DNA of 33,396 nt from Nevskiales bacterium. Its GTDB lineage: Bacteria > Pseudomonadota > Gammaproteobacteria > Nevskiales > Nevskiaceae. The stretch is taken from NCBI GenBank assembly GCA_028698335.1, contig JAQVDP010000028.1:1-33396 (forward strand). The letters are read 5' to 3'. Shown piece after piece: positions 4,845 through 16,350 of this stretch. The translations under genes were made by a program, and so were the position numbers. Position 1 is the stretch's first letter. Each line of letters starts with the position of its first letter. The notes beneath the pieces were generated by a model that ran no database searches, had not been told where the DNA came from, and saw only the letters and a list, made by a program, of their open reading frames with translations.

Positions 4845-6818
4845 TCAGCGGTGGCCGAAGGCGCTGACCTCGCGGGTCAGTTCCTGCAGCTCCCGCGCCT
4901 GCTGGTCGGTTCCGGTGCTGATGTAGCGCCGGTTCACGTACAGCCGCGCGATGCGCAGGATCGCCGCGGCCTGTTCCGGGCGCGCCTCCGCGGCGCGGCG
5001 GGCGAAATCCATCGGGCCTTCGTGCGGCTGCTGCTGCAGGCCGGCGCGCGCGAGCTTGCGGGTGAGGCGCCGCCACTGGCGCAGGACCGGATCGTCGTTG
5101 CGCGCCGGCAGGCTCTGGCGCAGCACCATCAGCCCGAACACGGCCATCACCGCGCTGCCGATGAAGGTCAGCGCGAGGATCATGCTGCGCAGGTCGTCGA
5201 GACCGAAGCGGCTGAGGAACTGGCGCTGCAGTTCCGGGCCGTAGCCGAGCACCAGGCCGTTCCACTGGGCGTTGAGCCAGTCGATGCGCGCCTCGATGTA
5301 GTACTTCAGGCGCGTGCGCGTGGCGAGATAGCCGGGCAGGCCCTCCTCGGCGCTGAGCGCGCCCTCGATGCCGCGCTCGATGCGGTCCGGCGCCACCGCG
5401 GCGGTGGGGTCGACGCGGGTCCAGCCGTGGCCGGCGAGCCAGACCTCGCTCCAGGCGTGGGCGTCGGACTGGCTGACTACGTAGTAGTCGCCGATCTCGT
5501 TGCGGGTGCCGCCCTGGTAGCCGGTGACGACGCGCGCCGGCACGCCGGCGGCGCGCATCAGGAAGGTGAAGCTGCTGGCGTAGTGCTCGCAGAAGCCGCG
5601 GCGGGTTTCGAACATGAAGTCGTCGACGCTGTCGCGGCCGAGTGTCGGCGGGCGCAGGGTGTAGACGTAGGGCTGCTCGCGGAAGCGCCGCAGCGCGGCC
5701 TGGACGATGGCGCGGTCGTCGCCGAGTTCGGCCCGCCATTGCCGCGCCAGCTCGACGCTGCGCGGGTTGTAGCGTTCGGGCAGCTGCAGGTAGCGGCGCA
5801 GCCGCTGCGCGTCGAGCTGCGCGTCGAGCCGGAAGCCGGTGTAGGAGGTCAGCGTGTAGCGCCGCCGTTCGATCACCGGGCGCGCGGTCATCACCTGGCC
5901 TTCGCGGCCGATGAAGGCGCGGTCCGGTAGCGAGTCGGGGTCGGCGAGGTCCAGCGCGAACAGCCAGCGGTGGCGCTGCGGTTCGAGCGTGATCTGGTAG
6001 CGCACCGGGTCGGCGTCCAGCTCCAGCGTCGGCGCCAGGTTCGGCGGCGGGCGCAGCAGCGTCACCGCCTGCGACCAGGTGCGGCCGTCGAAGCGGTCGA
6101 ACACCGGGCCGCGCCAGTAGCGCGCGGCCTCGGGCGGCGGCGGGTCGATGAAGTCGACGCGAAACGCCACGGCGTTGGATTCGATCAGACTGGAGATGTC
6201 GCCCGGCGTCATGCTGTCGGAGAGGCCGCTGCGCGCGGCGCCGGCATCGGCGGGCAGGCCCCAGATCGGGCCGGGGATACGCGGGAACAGCACGAACAGC
6301 AGCAGCATCAGCGGCAGGGCCTGCGCCACCATCACGCCGCCGGTGCGCAGGGTCTGGCGCGGCGGCATCGCGCCGCGGTGCTGGCATTCGATCAACACCG
6401 CGGTGATCGCGATCACGCAGACCAGCAGGTAGGCCAGGGTCCAGATCTCCTGCGAGTACAGGAAGTGCGTGATCAGCACGAAGTACATCAGGAACACCAC
6501 GACCATCACGTCGCGGCGCTCGCGGAATTCCAGCAGCTTGAGCGTGCCCATCACGCACAGCAGCGCGGTGCCGGCGGTCTGCCCGGAGACGCGGCCGTAG
6601 CTGGCGTAGATGCCGGCGAAGGCGAGCAGGGCGATGGTGAGCTTGAGCCAGGTCGGCGGCAGGCGCCATTGCAGGCGTGCGCGCGCGCCGCGCCAGACGA
6701 TCAGCACCACGATCAGCAGCGCGGCCCACAGCGGCAGGCGCGGCAGGTGCGGCGCCAGCGTCAGCGTCAGCACCGCGAGCAGGCGCCACAGCGTCGCCAG
6801 GGGCAGGTATTCGTTCAC
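4845..6818 (-). CDS. tgpA: TgpA-family membrane transglutaminase-like protein
   Basis: A 657-residue protein with an N-terminal block of hydrophobic helices (about residues 8-25, 30-42, 58-75, 83-95, 104-140 and 162-178) and a periplasmic transglutaminase-like domain. The catalytic triad is visible: Cys410 in RRGFCEHYA, His454 in SDAHAWSEVW and Asp470 in TRVDP. A further membrane helix follows at about 547-565, then a cytoplasmic tail (DUF4129-like). This matches TgpA of Pseudomonas, an envelope protein of unknown substrate that is essential in that genus. The GTG start at 6818 overlaps the DUF58 stop as GTGA, so translation is coupled. It is the last gene of moxR-DUF58-tgpA. Confidence 0.93.
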   Translation of the reverse strand: MNEYLPLATLWRLLAVLTLTLAPHLPRLPLWAALLIVVLIVWRGARARLQWRLPPTWLKLTIALLAFAGIYASYGRVSGQTAGTALLCVMGTLKLLEFRERRDVMVVVFLMYFVLITHFLYSQEIWTLAYLLVCVIAITAVLIECQHRGAMPPRQTLRTGGVMVAQALPLMLLLFVLFPRIPGPIWGLPADAGAARSGLSDSMTPGDISSLIESNAVAFRVDFIDPPPPEAARYWRGPVFDRFDGRTWSQAVTLLRPPPNLAPTLELDADPVRYQITLEPQRHRWLFALDLADPDSLPDRAFIGREGQVMTARPVIERRRYTLTSYTGFRLDAQLDAQRLRRYLQLPERYNPRSVELARQWRAELGDDRAIVQAALRRFREQPYVYTLRPPTLGRDSVDDFMFETRRGFCEHYASSFTFLMRAAGVPARVVTGYQGGTRNEIGDYYVVSQSDAHAWSEVWLAGHGWTRVDPTAAVAPDRIERGIEGALSAEEGLPGYLATRTRLKYYIEARIDWLNAQWNGLVLGYGPELQRQFLSRFGLDDLRSMILALTFIGSAVMAVFGLMVLRQSLPARNDDPVLRQWRRLTRKLARAGLQQQPHEGPMDFARRAAEARPEQAAAILRIARLYVNRRYISTGTDQQARELQELTREVSAFGHR

Positions 6819-7852
6819 GCCGCGCGTCCGGTGGCGGCCGCGGGCGCGGCGGCGGGCGTGTCGATCCCGTGCAGCGCCAGCGCCTTGAGGCAGGCGAAAC
6901 GGTGTGCCTCGCCGTGCGCGGGCGGCACCGTCGTGTGCGGCAGGCGCAGGCCGTAGTCGTGACCGTCGGCATCGGCGTCGAGCACCCAGCGCGTGAGCTG
7001 CGACAGGCGTGCTTCGGTGTCGAGCTGGCCGAGCGCGGACCAGTCCAGCCACAGTTCCTGGTCCATGGTCTCGGCGAACTGCTTGACCATCGGCCGCTGC
7101 AGCTTGGGCAGGCTCTTCCAGTGGATGACGCGTGGGCTGTCGCCGCGCTGGTAGCTGCGCAGCCCGGCGAACTCGTCCTGGCCACCGCGGTTGCCGCTGC
7201 TGACGCCGCCGTGGCCGGGCGTGGACGGCGGCGTCGGGCCGGCCGGGGCGGGGCGCGGGAACACCAGGCAGTTCATGTCCAGCTCGGCCCAGGTCCAGGC
7301 ATGGAACAGACCCAGCGGGTATTCGGTGGACAGGCTGAACACGCCGCCCGGCAGCCAGCCGCGCCTGGGCGCCGGCGCCTCGAGGCCGAGGATGAGACTG
7401 GAACCGGCGGCGACGTCGCCGAGCGTGGCGCGGTCGTCCTGCCTGGGCCAGTTCAGCGCCAGCGAGTAGCGCGTGCGCGCCGCGGGGTTGTCGACGCGGA
7501 CCTGGAAGCGTGCGGTTTCGCCGGCGAACACCGCCTCGCAGCCGCCGATGCGGATCTGCACGTTGGCGAGGTTGGCGTGGGTGTGGTGCATGCAGATCAG
7601 GCCGAGGCCCGCGAGCAGGAAGGTCAGCATGAACGCCATGCTGTTGGAGTAGTTCATCGCGCCGAGCAGCATCACCACCAGCATCACGCCGAAGGCGTAA
7701 CCGAAGCGGGTCGGCAGGATGTAGACGCGACCGCGGCCGACGCTGATCGGACCCGGCACGCGCTTGACCCGGGCCATCACCCAGGCGTCGATGCGCTCCT
7801 GCGCCCAGCGCAGCGGGTGCAGCAGGATCTTGAGGATCAGCCAGACGCGCAT
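6815..7852 (-). CDS. DUF58 domain membrane protein
   Basis: A 345-residue protein. Two close membrane helices (about residues 50-65 and 70-88) precede a soluble part with the hallmark DUF58 motif GDSPRVIHWKS at 237-247. DUF58 proteins are usually encoded between moxR and a transglutaminase or von Willebrand-type gene and are thought to be clients or partners of the MoxR ATPase. A Gly/Pro-rich loop at 201-225 is probably disordered. The gene starts 13 bases after the moxR stop, and its own stop overlaps the tgpA start by four bases. All three genes therefore lie on one transcript. Confidence 0.93.
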   Translation of the reverse strand: MRVWLILKILLHPLRWAQERIDAWVMARVKRVPGPISVGRGRVYILPTRFGYAFGVMLVVMLLGAMNYSNSMAFMLTFLLAGLGLICMHHTHANLANVQIRIGGCEAVFAGETARFQVRVDNPAARTRYSLALNWPRQDDRATLGDVAAGSSLILGLEAPAPRRGWLPGGVFSLSTEYPLGLFHAWTWAELDMNCLVFPRPAPAGPTPPSTPGHGGVSSGNRGGQDEFAGLRSYQRGDSPRVIHWKSLPKLQRPMVKQFAETMDQELWLDWSALGQLDTEARLSQLTRWVLDADADGHDYGLRLPHTTVPPAHGEAHRFACLKALALHGIDTPAAAPAAATGRAA

Positions 7853-7865
7853 CGGCGGGCGCCGG

Positions 7866-8777
7866 CTACGGGATCGCGACCTGTTCGAGGATCGCCTCGG
7901 CGCTGATCGTGTCGCCCGAGTGCTCGGCCGAGGCCTGCAGGCGATGGGACACCACCGACGGGAATACCGCCTGGACGTCCTCCGGGATCACGCCCTGGCG
8001 GCCCTGCATCAGCGCCCAGGCCTGGGCGGCGCGGCGCAGAGCCAGACCGGCGCGCGGCGACAGGCCCTGGCGCAGGCCGGGCAGTTCGCGGGTGCGCTGG
8101 ATCAGCGCCAGCAGATAGTCGACCAGCGCGGGCGCGGTGTTGACGGCGCGGACCTGCTGCTGCAGTTGCAGCAGGTCGGCCGGCGTCAGCACCGGGGTGA
8201 CGTCGAGCAGCAGGTCGCGGCGCTCGCGCTCCAGCAGCAGGGCCTTTTCCGCGGCCGGCGGCGGGTAGCCCAGCGAGATCCGCATCAGGAAGCGGTCGAG
8301 CTGGGATTCCGGCAGCGGGAAGGTGCCGATCTGGTTGGACGGGTTCTGCGTGGCGATGACGAAGAACGGCTGCGGCAGCGCGCGGGTCTGGCCCTCGGTG
8401 GTGACCTGCAGTTCCTCCATCGCCTCCAGCAGCGCGGACTGCGTCTTCGGGCTGGCGCGGTTGACCTCGTCGGCCAGCACCAGCTGGGCGAAGATCGGGC
8501 CGGGATGGAAGTGGAAGCTGCCGTCGCGGGACTCGAAGATCGAGACCCCGAGGATGTCGGCCGGCAGCAGGTCGCTGGTGAACTGGATGCGCTGGAAGTC
8601 CAGGCCCAGCACCTTGGCCAGCGCCAGGGCGAGCGTGGTCTTGCCGACGCCGGGGACGTCCTCGATCAGCAGATGGCCGCGGGCCAGCAGACAGGCCAGC
8701 GCCAGGCGGAGCTGGTCGGATTTGCCGAGGATGATGCCGTCCAGGCGGGTCAGGGCCTGATTCAGGGCTGCGCTCAT
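7866..8777 (-). CDS. MoxR-family AAA+ ATPase
   Basis: A 303-residue AAA+ protein of the MoxR class, thought to act as a chaperone that assembles or activates partner proteins. The Walker A is VPGVGKTTLA at residues 41-50 and the Walker B is LADEVNRA at 101-107. The MoxR-specific TEGQTRALPQPFFVIATQNP block follows, with sensor Asn in ATQNP and an LDRFLMR arginine-finger region. A C-terminal lid domain carries PRAGLALRRAAQAWA. It is full length for the family. It leads the operon with DUF58 and tgpA. Its start is 206 bases from the divergent patatin gene, so the promoter lies in that gap. Confidence 0.95.
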   Translation of the reverse strand: MSAALNQALTRLDGIILGKSDQLRLALACLLARGHLLIEDVPGVGKTTLALALAKVLGLDFQRIQFTSDLLPADILGVSIFESRDGSFHFHPGPIFAQLVLADEVNRASPKTQSALLEAMEELQVTTEGQTRALPQPFFVIATQNPSNQIGTFPLPESQLDRFLMRISLGYPPPAAEKALLLERERRDLLLDVTPVLTPADLLQLQQQVRAVNTAPALVDYLLALIQRTRELPGLRQGLSPRAGLALRRAAQAWALMQGRQGVIPEDVQAVFPSVVSHRLQASAEHSGDTISAEAILEQVAIP

Positions 8778-8983
8778 GATGTTGGTCTTGGGCCTAGTCG
8801 GGACGGGGCGGCGGGCCGCGTATGGGAGTCTGCCTATGGAACGACGCAGTGTAATGCCCTTGCCCGGGCACCGGACGAGCGGCGGAAGAGGGCGGGACCG
8901 GTGGAATGGGAAAATTGACTGCGGCGCTTGCAGCCCCGCACCGCGGCGCTCACCATACCAAACGTTCAGGAACGCCGAGGGTC

Positions 8984-10480
8984 ATGGTGGATCGCAAGAA
9001 ACGTGAGCTGCTCAAGGAGCAGAAGAACGCGCTGGACTATGCGTCCTGGCGCGAGGCGGCCGAGGCGCTGGACCGGCATCTGGGTTTCGACGACTGGAAG
9101 GCGGACGACACCTCCACCGACTACGACTGGCGCCTGATCCGCGCGCGCCTGCGGCAGGTCCGGCAGTACCGGGCCGAGCGCCAGATCGACAAGCTGGTCC
9201 ACCACCTGCGCCAGGGTCTGCACTGGAACCTCGGCAACACCGGCAGCGCCAGCCTCTACGGTTACGCGTACTACGGCACCAAGCGGCTGATCCACGAATA
9301 CATCACCGAGATCGCCGAGGCCCTCACCGAGCTGAGCCAGATCGAAGCCGAGGGCTGGACGCGCCCGGACAAGCTCAAGTTCTTCGGCGATCTGGCCAAG
9401 AGCTACGGCCGCTCGGCGCTGATGCTCTCCGGCGGCGCGACGCTGGGGCTGTTCCACGTCGGCGTGGTCAAGGCGCTGTACCGCGAGGGCCTGGTGCCGG
9501 CGATCATGTCCGGGTCCAGCGCCGGCTCGCTGGTCAGCGCGACCGTCGGCACCCGCGCGCCGGAGGAGGTCGAGGAATTGCTCGATCCGGAGGCCGCGTA
9601 CTACCACTTCTGGCGCATCCTGCCGTGGCGCGACATGCTGCGGAACCGGGCGGTGATGGACCAGAACCAGTTGCGCAAGGCGATTGCCGCCAACGTCCGC
9701 GACATGACCTTCGAGGAGGCGTTCGCCGTCTCCGGGCGGGCGATCAACATCACGGTGTCGCCGGCCGGCGTGAACCAGCCGCCGCGGCTGCTCAACCATC
9801 TGACCTTCCCGTACCTGTACATGCGCGAGGCCGCGCTGGCGTCGTGCGCGGTGCCGGTGCTGTTCCCGCCGGTGATGCTGATGACGCAGGACGAGCGCAA
9901 GGAGCGTGTGCCGTACATGCCGCTGCTGCGCTGGAACGACGGTTCGCTGAAGTCGGACCTGCCGATCCTGCGCATGCGCCGCCTGCACAACGTCAATCAC
10001 TTCATCGTCAGCCAGACCAATCCGCATGTGCTGCCCTTCGTCTCGCATCACGAGCCGGGCGAGGGCGGCGTGGTCGACGCGGCGCGCAACTACGCGCTGT
10101 CGAGCGTGCGCACCCAGGCCAAGAGCCTGATCGACCTGGCGCGGCACAATCTGCCGGTCGGCACCGCGCATCGCGCGCTGGACGTGACCGCGTCGATCCT
10201 CGAACAGCAGTACCGGGGCAACGTGAACATCTTCCCGGAGATCAGTCTGTGGCGGTACGCCAACGTCACCAGCAATCCGTCGATGGAATCGATCAAGCGC
10301 TTCATGCTCGAGGGCGAGCGCGCGACCTGGCCGCGCATCGAGATGATCCGCAACCAGACGCTGATCAGCCAGACCCTCAACGACTGCGTCGAGCGGCTGG
10401 AGAAGGGCACGATCACCCAGCGTGCGCCGTCGCGCGGCAAGCCCGAGCTGCGCGTGGTGCGCAATCGCCAGGTGCCCTGA
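8984..10480 (+). CDS. DUF3336/patatin-like phospholipase
   Basis: A 498-residue protein from the ATG at 8984; a longer frame begins at 8906, but the family usually begins just before a basic KKRELLKEQ helix. An N-terminal DUF3336 region (about 20-135) is followed by a patatin domain: oxyanion loop SGGATLGLFH at 149-158, nucleophile elbow GSSAG with Ser179, and catalytic Asp319 in NDGSLKSDLP. The same DUF3336-patatin order occurs in fungal Tgl3-5 and plant SDP1 triacylglycerol lipases. It is therefore probably an intracellular acyl hydrolase of glycerolipids, substrate unknown. No signal peptide is seen. It is monocistronic and ends at a strong terminator. Confidence 0.92.
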   Translation: MVDRKKRELLKEQKNALDYASWREAAEALDRHLGFDDWKADDTSTDYDWRLIRARLRQVRQYRAERQIDKLVHHLRQGLHWNLGNTGSASLYGYAYYGTKRLIHEYITEIAEALTELSQIEAEGWTRPDKLKFFGDLAKSYGRSALMLSGGATLGLFHVGVVKALYREGLVPAIMSGSSAGSLVSATVGTRAPEEVEELLDPEAAYYHFWRILPWRDMLRNRAVMDQNQLRKAIAANVRDMTFEEAFAVSGRAINITVSPAGVNQPPRLLNHLTFPYLYMREAALASCAVPVLFPPVMLMTQDERKERVPYMPLLRWNDGSLKSDLPILRMRRLHNVNHFIVSQTNPHVLPFVSHHEPGEGGVVDAARNYALSSVRTQAKSLIDLARHNLPVGTAHRALDVTASILEQQYRGNVNIFPEISLWRYANVTSNPSMESIKRFMLEGERATWPRIEMIRNQTLISQTLNDCVERLEKGTITQRAPSRGKPELRVVRNRQVP

Positions 10481-10502
10481 CCCGCGGTCCAGTCGCGGCG
10501 TG

Positions 10503-10530
10503 AAAAAGGCCCCGTTGTCGGGGCCTTTTT
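10503..10530. terminator. Bidirectional rho-independent terminator
   Basis: AAAAAGGCCCCG and CGGGGCCTTTTT form a 12-bp stem with a TTGT loop between the convergent patatin and hydrolase genes. The A-run and T-run make it functional in both directions. Confidence 0.95.
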
Positions 10531-10547
10531 CGTGCGTGCGGGAAGCG

Positions 10548-12551
10548 TCAGGACGACGGGTCGGCGACCCGCCATGCGCTGTGCGGATAGATGCCGGGCC
10601 GCAGGATCGGCAGCCGCACGTCGCGCAGCTCGGCCGAGTACGGATTGAAGTTGGTCAGGTTGTTGACCACCGGCGTCAGCGTGTCGCTGAGCGGGTCCGG
10701 AAACGGCCGTCCGGCGATGTAGCTGACCAGCGAGCCGGGGAGCAGGGTGGTCAGCGAGCTGGCCGAGAACAGGATCTGGTACTGCACCTGCTGCTCGTAG
10801 AACATCAGGCCGATCTCGTCGCCCTGCTGCAGGATTTCGCCCAGCGCCGGCAGCAGCACCGGATCGCCTTCGTCGATGAAGCCGTTGGTCCTGTGCGTGC
10901 CCTCGACGAAGCCGGTGACCTGGTCGTCGATCAGGTACAGCTCGCCGTCGCGGCGCAGGCCGACGCCGATCAGCCCGATCGCCGCGTGCGTGGCGCCGGC
11001 GCCCGCGGCCACGGTGACGCTGCCGACGGTGGGCACGCCGGCGAGGACGTAGCCGTCGTCCGGGATCGTGGTCAGCGGTACGAACACCGGCCGGCCGTCG
11101 CCGAGCGCGGGGATGTCGACCGCGACGGTGTCGGCGACGGTAGGCAGGCTGCCGGCGCCGCTGAGCGAACCGACCGGCATCCGCTCCAGCGCGACGCCGA
11201 CCTCGGCGCCGGCCGGTGCGTTGACCGAGGACTGCACCGAGACGCAGATGTCCGGCAGCGCGTCGTAGTCCGCGGACGGCAGGCCCTTGAGGTAGTGGTC
11301 GTACCAGCCGAGGATTGCGTAGACGCCCTGGACGCTGCCGCAGTTGCCGGTGCCGTCGACCTGGCCGACGAAGGGCGACAGGTGCCCGCTTTCCATCGAC
11401 AGCAGCCGGGCGTCGCCGCCGGCGGCCTTGAAGTAGCGCCAGTTCAGATAGCCGCCGGTGAGGTTGAAGATGCCGTCGCGATTGCCCTGCAGGATCAGCG
11501 CCGGTACCGGACGCAGGCGGGCGCGGCGCTCGCCGTAGCCCCAGGGCTGGCCGGCGTCCTGGCGGGTCTTGAACCAGTGCATGCCCTGGTCGAGCAGGCC
11601 GCGGAACTCGGACTCCGCGACCGGTCGCGGATAGGCGCTGGCGGCGGAGATGCGCGCGATCAGGTCGTCGTAGGTGCGCACGCCGTAGGCGCCGGCATTG
11701 CGGGCACCGGCGCTGTTGCACATGGTCTCGATCGCCGGCGTGTTGATCGCGCCGATCACCGCGCCGTCGGACGGCACCACCGCGAACAGGCACAGCAACT
11801 GGATCCAGTTCTGCTTGATCGCCTCGCCGGCGGCGAGGCTGTAGAGCAGGTTGTGCCAGGTTGCGATCGGCACGATCGCGTCGACGCGTTGGTCCAGCGC
11901 CGCCAGCGCGAACTGCGCCGCGCCGCCGTAGCTGTAGCCGAGCGTGCCGACCTTGATGTCCTTCGGGGTGCCGCTGTCGTCCTGGCGCCAGATCTGCAGG
12001 TCGCCAGCGTGGTCGTACAGCCAGTCGAGCAGGGTCTGCAGATCGCGGGTCTCGACGTCAGGGCTGTTGAGGCGGACGTAACCGCCGCCGTTGCGCGGCT
12101 GGCTTTCGCCGTGACCGCGCTGGTCGACGCTGACGACGACGTAGTCGTGGTAGGCCAGCGCGGTGGTCATCTCGTCGACCGCGGTCAGGCCGGCGTGCTG
12201 CGGATACAGGGTGCCGTCCGCAGCCAGCTCGCGGCGGCGCGAGCCGCCGTAGCCGTGGCTCTGCAATACCACCGGGAAGACCTCGCCGGCGCAGCGCTCC
12301 GGCAGCATCACGGTGAAATACAGCTCGGTGGTCGGCAACGGGTCGACCAGCGGGTCGAGATCCTGCGGCAGCGGGCTGGTGAACTGGTACTGGCGGGCCT
12401 CGGCGGGTGCCGGCGAGTCGCACTCGATGTCGACGAAGCTGCGATCCGGAGTCGTCGTTCCGGCATCGGGAGTCGACGAGCTGCCGCAGGCGTGCAGCAG
12501 CAGCGCCAGGGCCAGTGTTGCGGCGGGCTTGCAGAAACGGACGAAAGGCAT
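10548..12551 (-). CDS. Lipoprotein alpha/beta hydrolase of the CocE/S15 (X-Pro dipeptidyl peptidase-like) type
   Basis: A 667-residue exported hydrolase. The signal peptide at residues 1-21 ends in a lipobox-like LHAC with Cys22, followed by a Ser/Thr/Pro linker. The alpha/beta-hydrolase fold shows Ser207 in GYSYGG, Asp359 in QGNRDG and His390 in MESGHLSP as the likely triad. SVDQRGHGES at 141-150 is typical of the S15/CocE family. The C-terminal 230 residues form a beta-rich domain like the jelly roll of X-Pro dipeptidyl peptidases. The substrate (peptide, ester or acyl amide) cannot be told from the sequence. It is probably anchored in the envelope facing the periplasm or the outside. It is monocistronic and converges on the terminator at 10503. 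Confidence 0.85.
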   Translation of the reverse strand: MPFVRFCKPAATLALALLLHACGSSSTPDAGTTTPDRSFVDIECDSPAPAEARQYQFTSPLPQDLDPLVDPLPTTELYFTVMLPERCAGEVFPVVLQSHGYGGSRRRELAADGTLYPQHAGLTAVDEMTTALAYHDYVVVSVDQRGHGESQPRNGGGYVRLNSPDVETRDLQTLLDWLYDHAGDLQIWRQDDSGTPKDIKVGTLGYSYGGAAQFALAALDQRVDAIVPIATWHNLLYSLAAGEAIKQNWIQLLCLFAVVPSDGAVIGAINTPAIETMCNSAGARNAGAYGVRTYDDLIARISAASAYPRPVAESEFRGLLDQGMHWFKTRQDAGQPWGYGERRARLRPVPALILQGNRDGIFNLTGGYLNWRYFKAAGGDARLLSMESGHLSPFVGQVDGTGNCGSVQGVYAILGWYDHYLKGLPSADYDALPDICVSVQSSVNAPAGAEVGVALERMPVGSLSGAGSLPTVADTVAVDIPALGDGRPVFVPLTTIPDDGYVLAGVPTVGSVTVAAGAGATHAAIGLIGVGLRRDGELYLIDDQVTGFVEGTHRTNGFIDEGDPVLLPALGEILQQGDEIGLMFYEQQVQYQILFSASSLTTLLPGSLVSYIAGRPFPDPLSDTLTPVVNNLTNFNPYSAELRDVRLPILRPGIYPHSAWRVADPSS

Positions 12552-12798
12552 GATCAGCGCGGTATCCCCAGAGCCGGAAAGACGGACGAAGCCGACGCCG
12601 GACGCGCCGCGTGGCGTCGGCGGCGGGCGACACCGTCTTGCAGCAAGCGCGCCAGAATGACGTTCGGATGACAGCCTTAGGCTGATGTTTCTATCGCGGC
12701 GGCACCATCGGCGCGCGGGCGCCCGGTGCGTAGGACAGGCGGGGCCGCGGCCGTGGTCGCTGCCGCAGCCGGCGGTGATCCGTCGGGGGAGCCGGCGT
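12552..12798. other. Intergenic region without a supported gene
   Basis: This gap lies upstream of the lipoprotein hydrolase and downstream of the valS terminator. The open frames crossing it are extensions or shadows of the neighbours, with no start signal of their own. The hydrolase promoter should be here, but I see no convincing -35/-10 pair. Confidence 0.6.
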
Positions 12799-12840
12799 CA
12801 GAAAACAGCCCGGGACGGAACGGGGCGTGCCGTCCCGGGC
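12799..12840 (-). terminator. Rho-independent terminator of valS
   Basis: A perfect 11-bp stem, GCCCGGGACGG against CCGTCCCGGGC with an 11-base loop (12808-12840), is followed on the minus strand by TGTTTTC. It begins 10 bases after the valS stop and closes the pepA-holC-valS direction. Confidence 0.85.
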
Positions 12841-12850
12841 GCGATGCCGC

Positions 12851-15667
<2,817 letters not shown>

Positions 15668-15772
15668 GTTCGGTCGATCGATGAAAAGCGGTCGGGCGCC
15701 GGCGGCGCGAAAAGACGGGAATTGTAAACGCCCGGGACACTCCGGGGGGTGATCGGGCGCGGATGCGCCGGA

Positions 15773-16246
15773 TCAGCCGCCGCGCTGCTTCCAGGCGCCG
15801 CCGGTGTCCTGCTCGAAGGTCCGCAGCGAATAGCCGCGGTCGCGGTAGAACTTGTAGTGCGCGCGCGAGGCGCTGCGGTGGTCCGGATGCCCGGCCACGA
15901 TCTCGATGACGCGCTCGAAGCGGCTGAAGAACGGCGGCACCTCGGCGTCGAGATTGATCAGGATGTCGTGCTGGCCGTCGGGCGGTTCGGCCGCGCCGAT
16001 CAGGACCGGCGGGACCGGTTCGGTCGGGGCGGCGTGCCCGTCGTAGCGCTCGTGGGCGACGAATCCGCCCTGGCGGTAGCTCCACAGCGCATCGTCGAAC
16101 TCGGCGCTGACCGCGGCGTCGGTGCTGTGCACGTAGACGTTGCGGTTGGCGCCGACCGCCTTCTCGCACAGACGGCAGGCGGTCATCACCGCCGAATCCG
16201 CGGGGCCGCCGGTCTGCGGCAGGATGTAGAAATCGACGCTGGTCAT
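15773..16246 (-). CDS. holC: DNA polymerase III chi subunit
   Basis: A 157-residue protein of the chi family. Chi forms a dimer with psi in the clamp loader and binds single-stranded DNA-binding protein. The N-terminus VDFYILPQ, the conserved ACRLCEKAVGANRNVYVHS segment (residues about 24-42), FDDALWSYRQGGFVAHE and the YKFYRDRGY block near the C-terminus all fit. The order pepA-holC-valS is the usual gammaproteobacterial arrangement. A GC-rich hairpin lies in the 104 bases before it, and the gap to valS is 105 bases, so valS may also have its own promoter. Confidence 0.93.
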   Translation of the reverse strand: MTSVDFYILPQTGGPADSAVMTACRLCEKAVGANRNVYVHSTDAAVSAEFDDALWSYRQGGFVAHERYDGHAAPTEPVPPVLIGAAEPPDGQHDILINLDAEVPPFFSRFERVIEIVAGHPDHRSASRAHYKFYRDRGYSLRTFEQDTGGAWKQRGG

Positions 16247-16277
16247 GCGCGGCCGGCTCCGGTGGACACCCGGCGCG

Positions 16278-16303
16278 GCCCCGGCGCGAAGCCGCGCCGG
16301 GGC
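16278..16303. repeat. Strong hairpin between pepA and holC
   Basis: GCCCCGGCGCG and CGCGCCGGGGC form a perfect 11-bp stem with an AAGC loop. No T-run follows on either side. It could be a weak terminator, an attenuator or an mRNA-processing site that reduces read-through from pepA into holC. Confidence 0.6.
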
Positions 16304-16350
16304 GCCGTCGTCATCGGCGGATCAATCAACGGCACCGGCAACGGTCCGGG

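Noticed and set aside
4666-7185. 839-codon minus-strand open frame over tgpA and the DUF58 gene
   Set aside because: It is an out-of-frame shadow, extremely Arg/Ala/Pro-rich, of two recognised genes.
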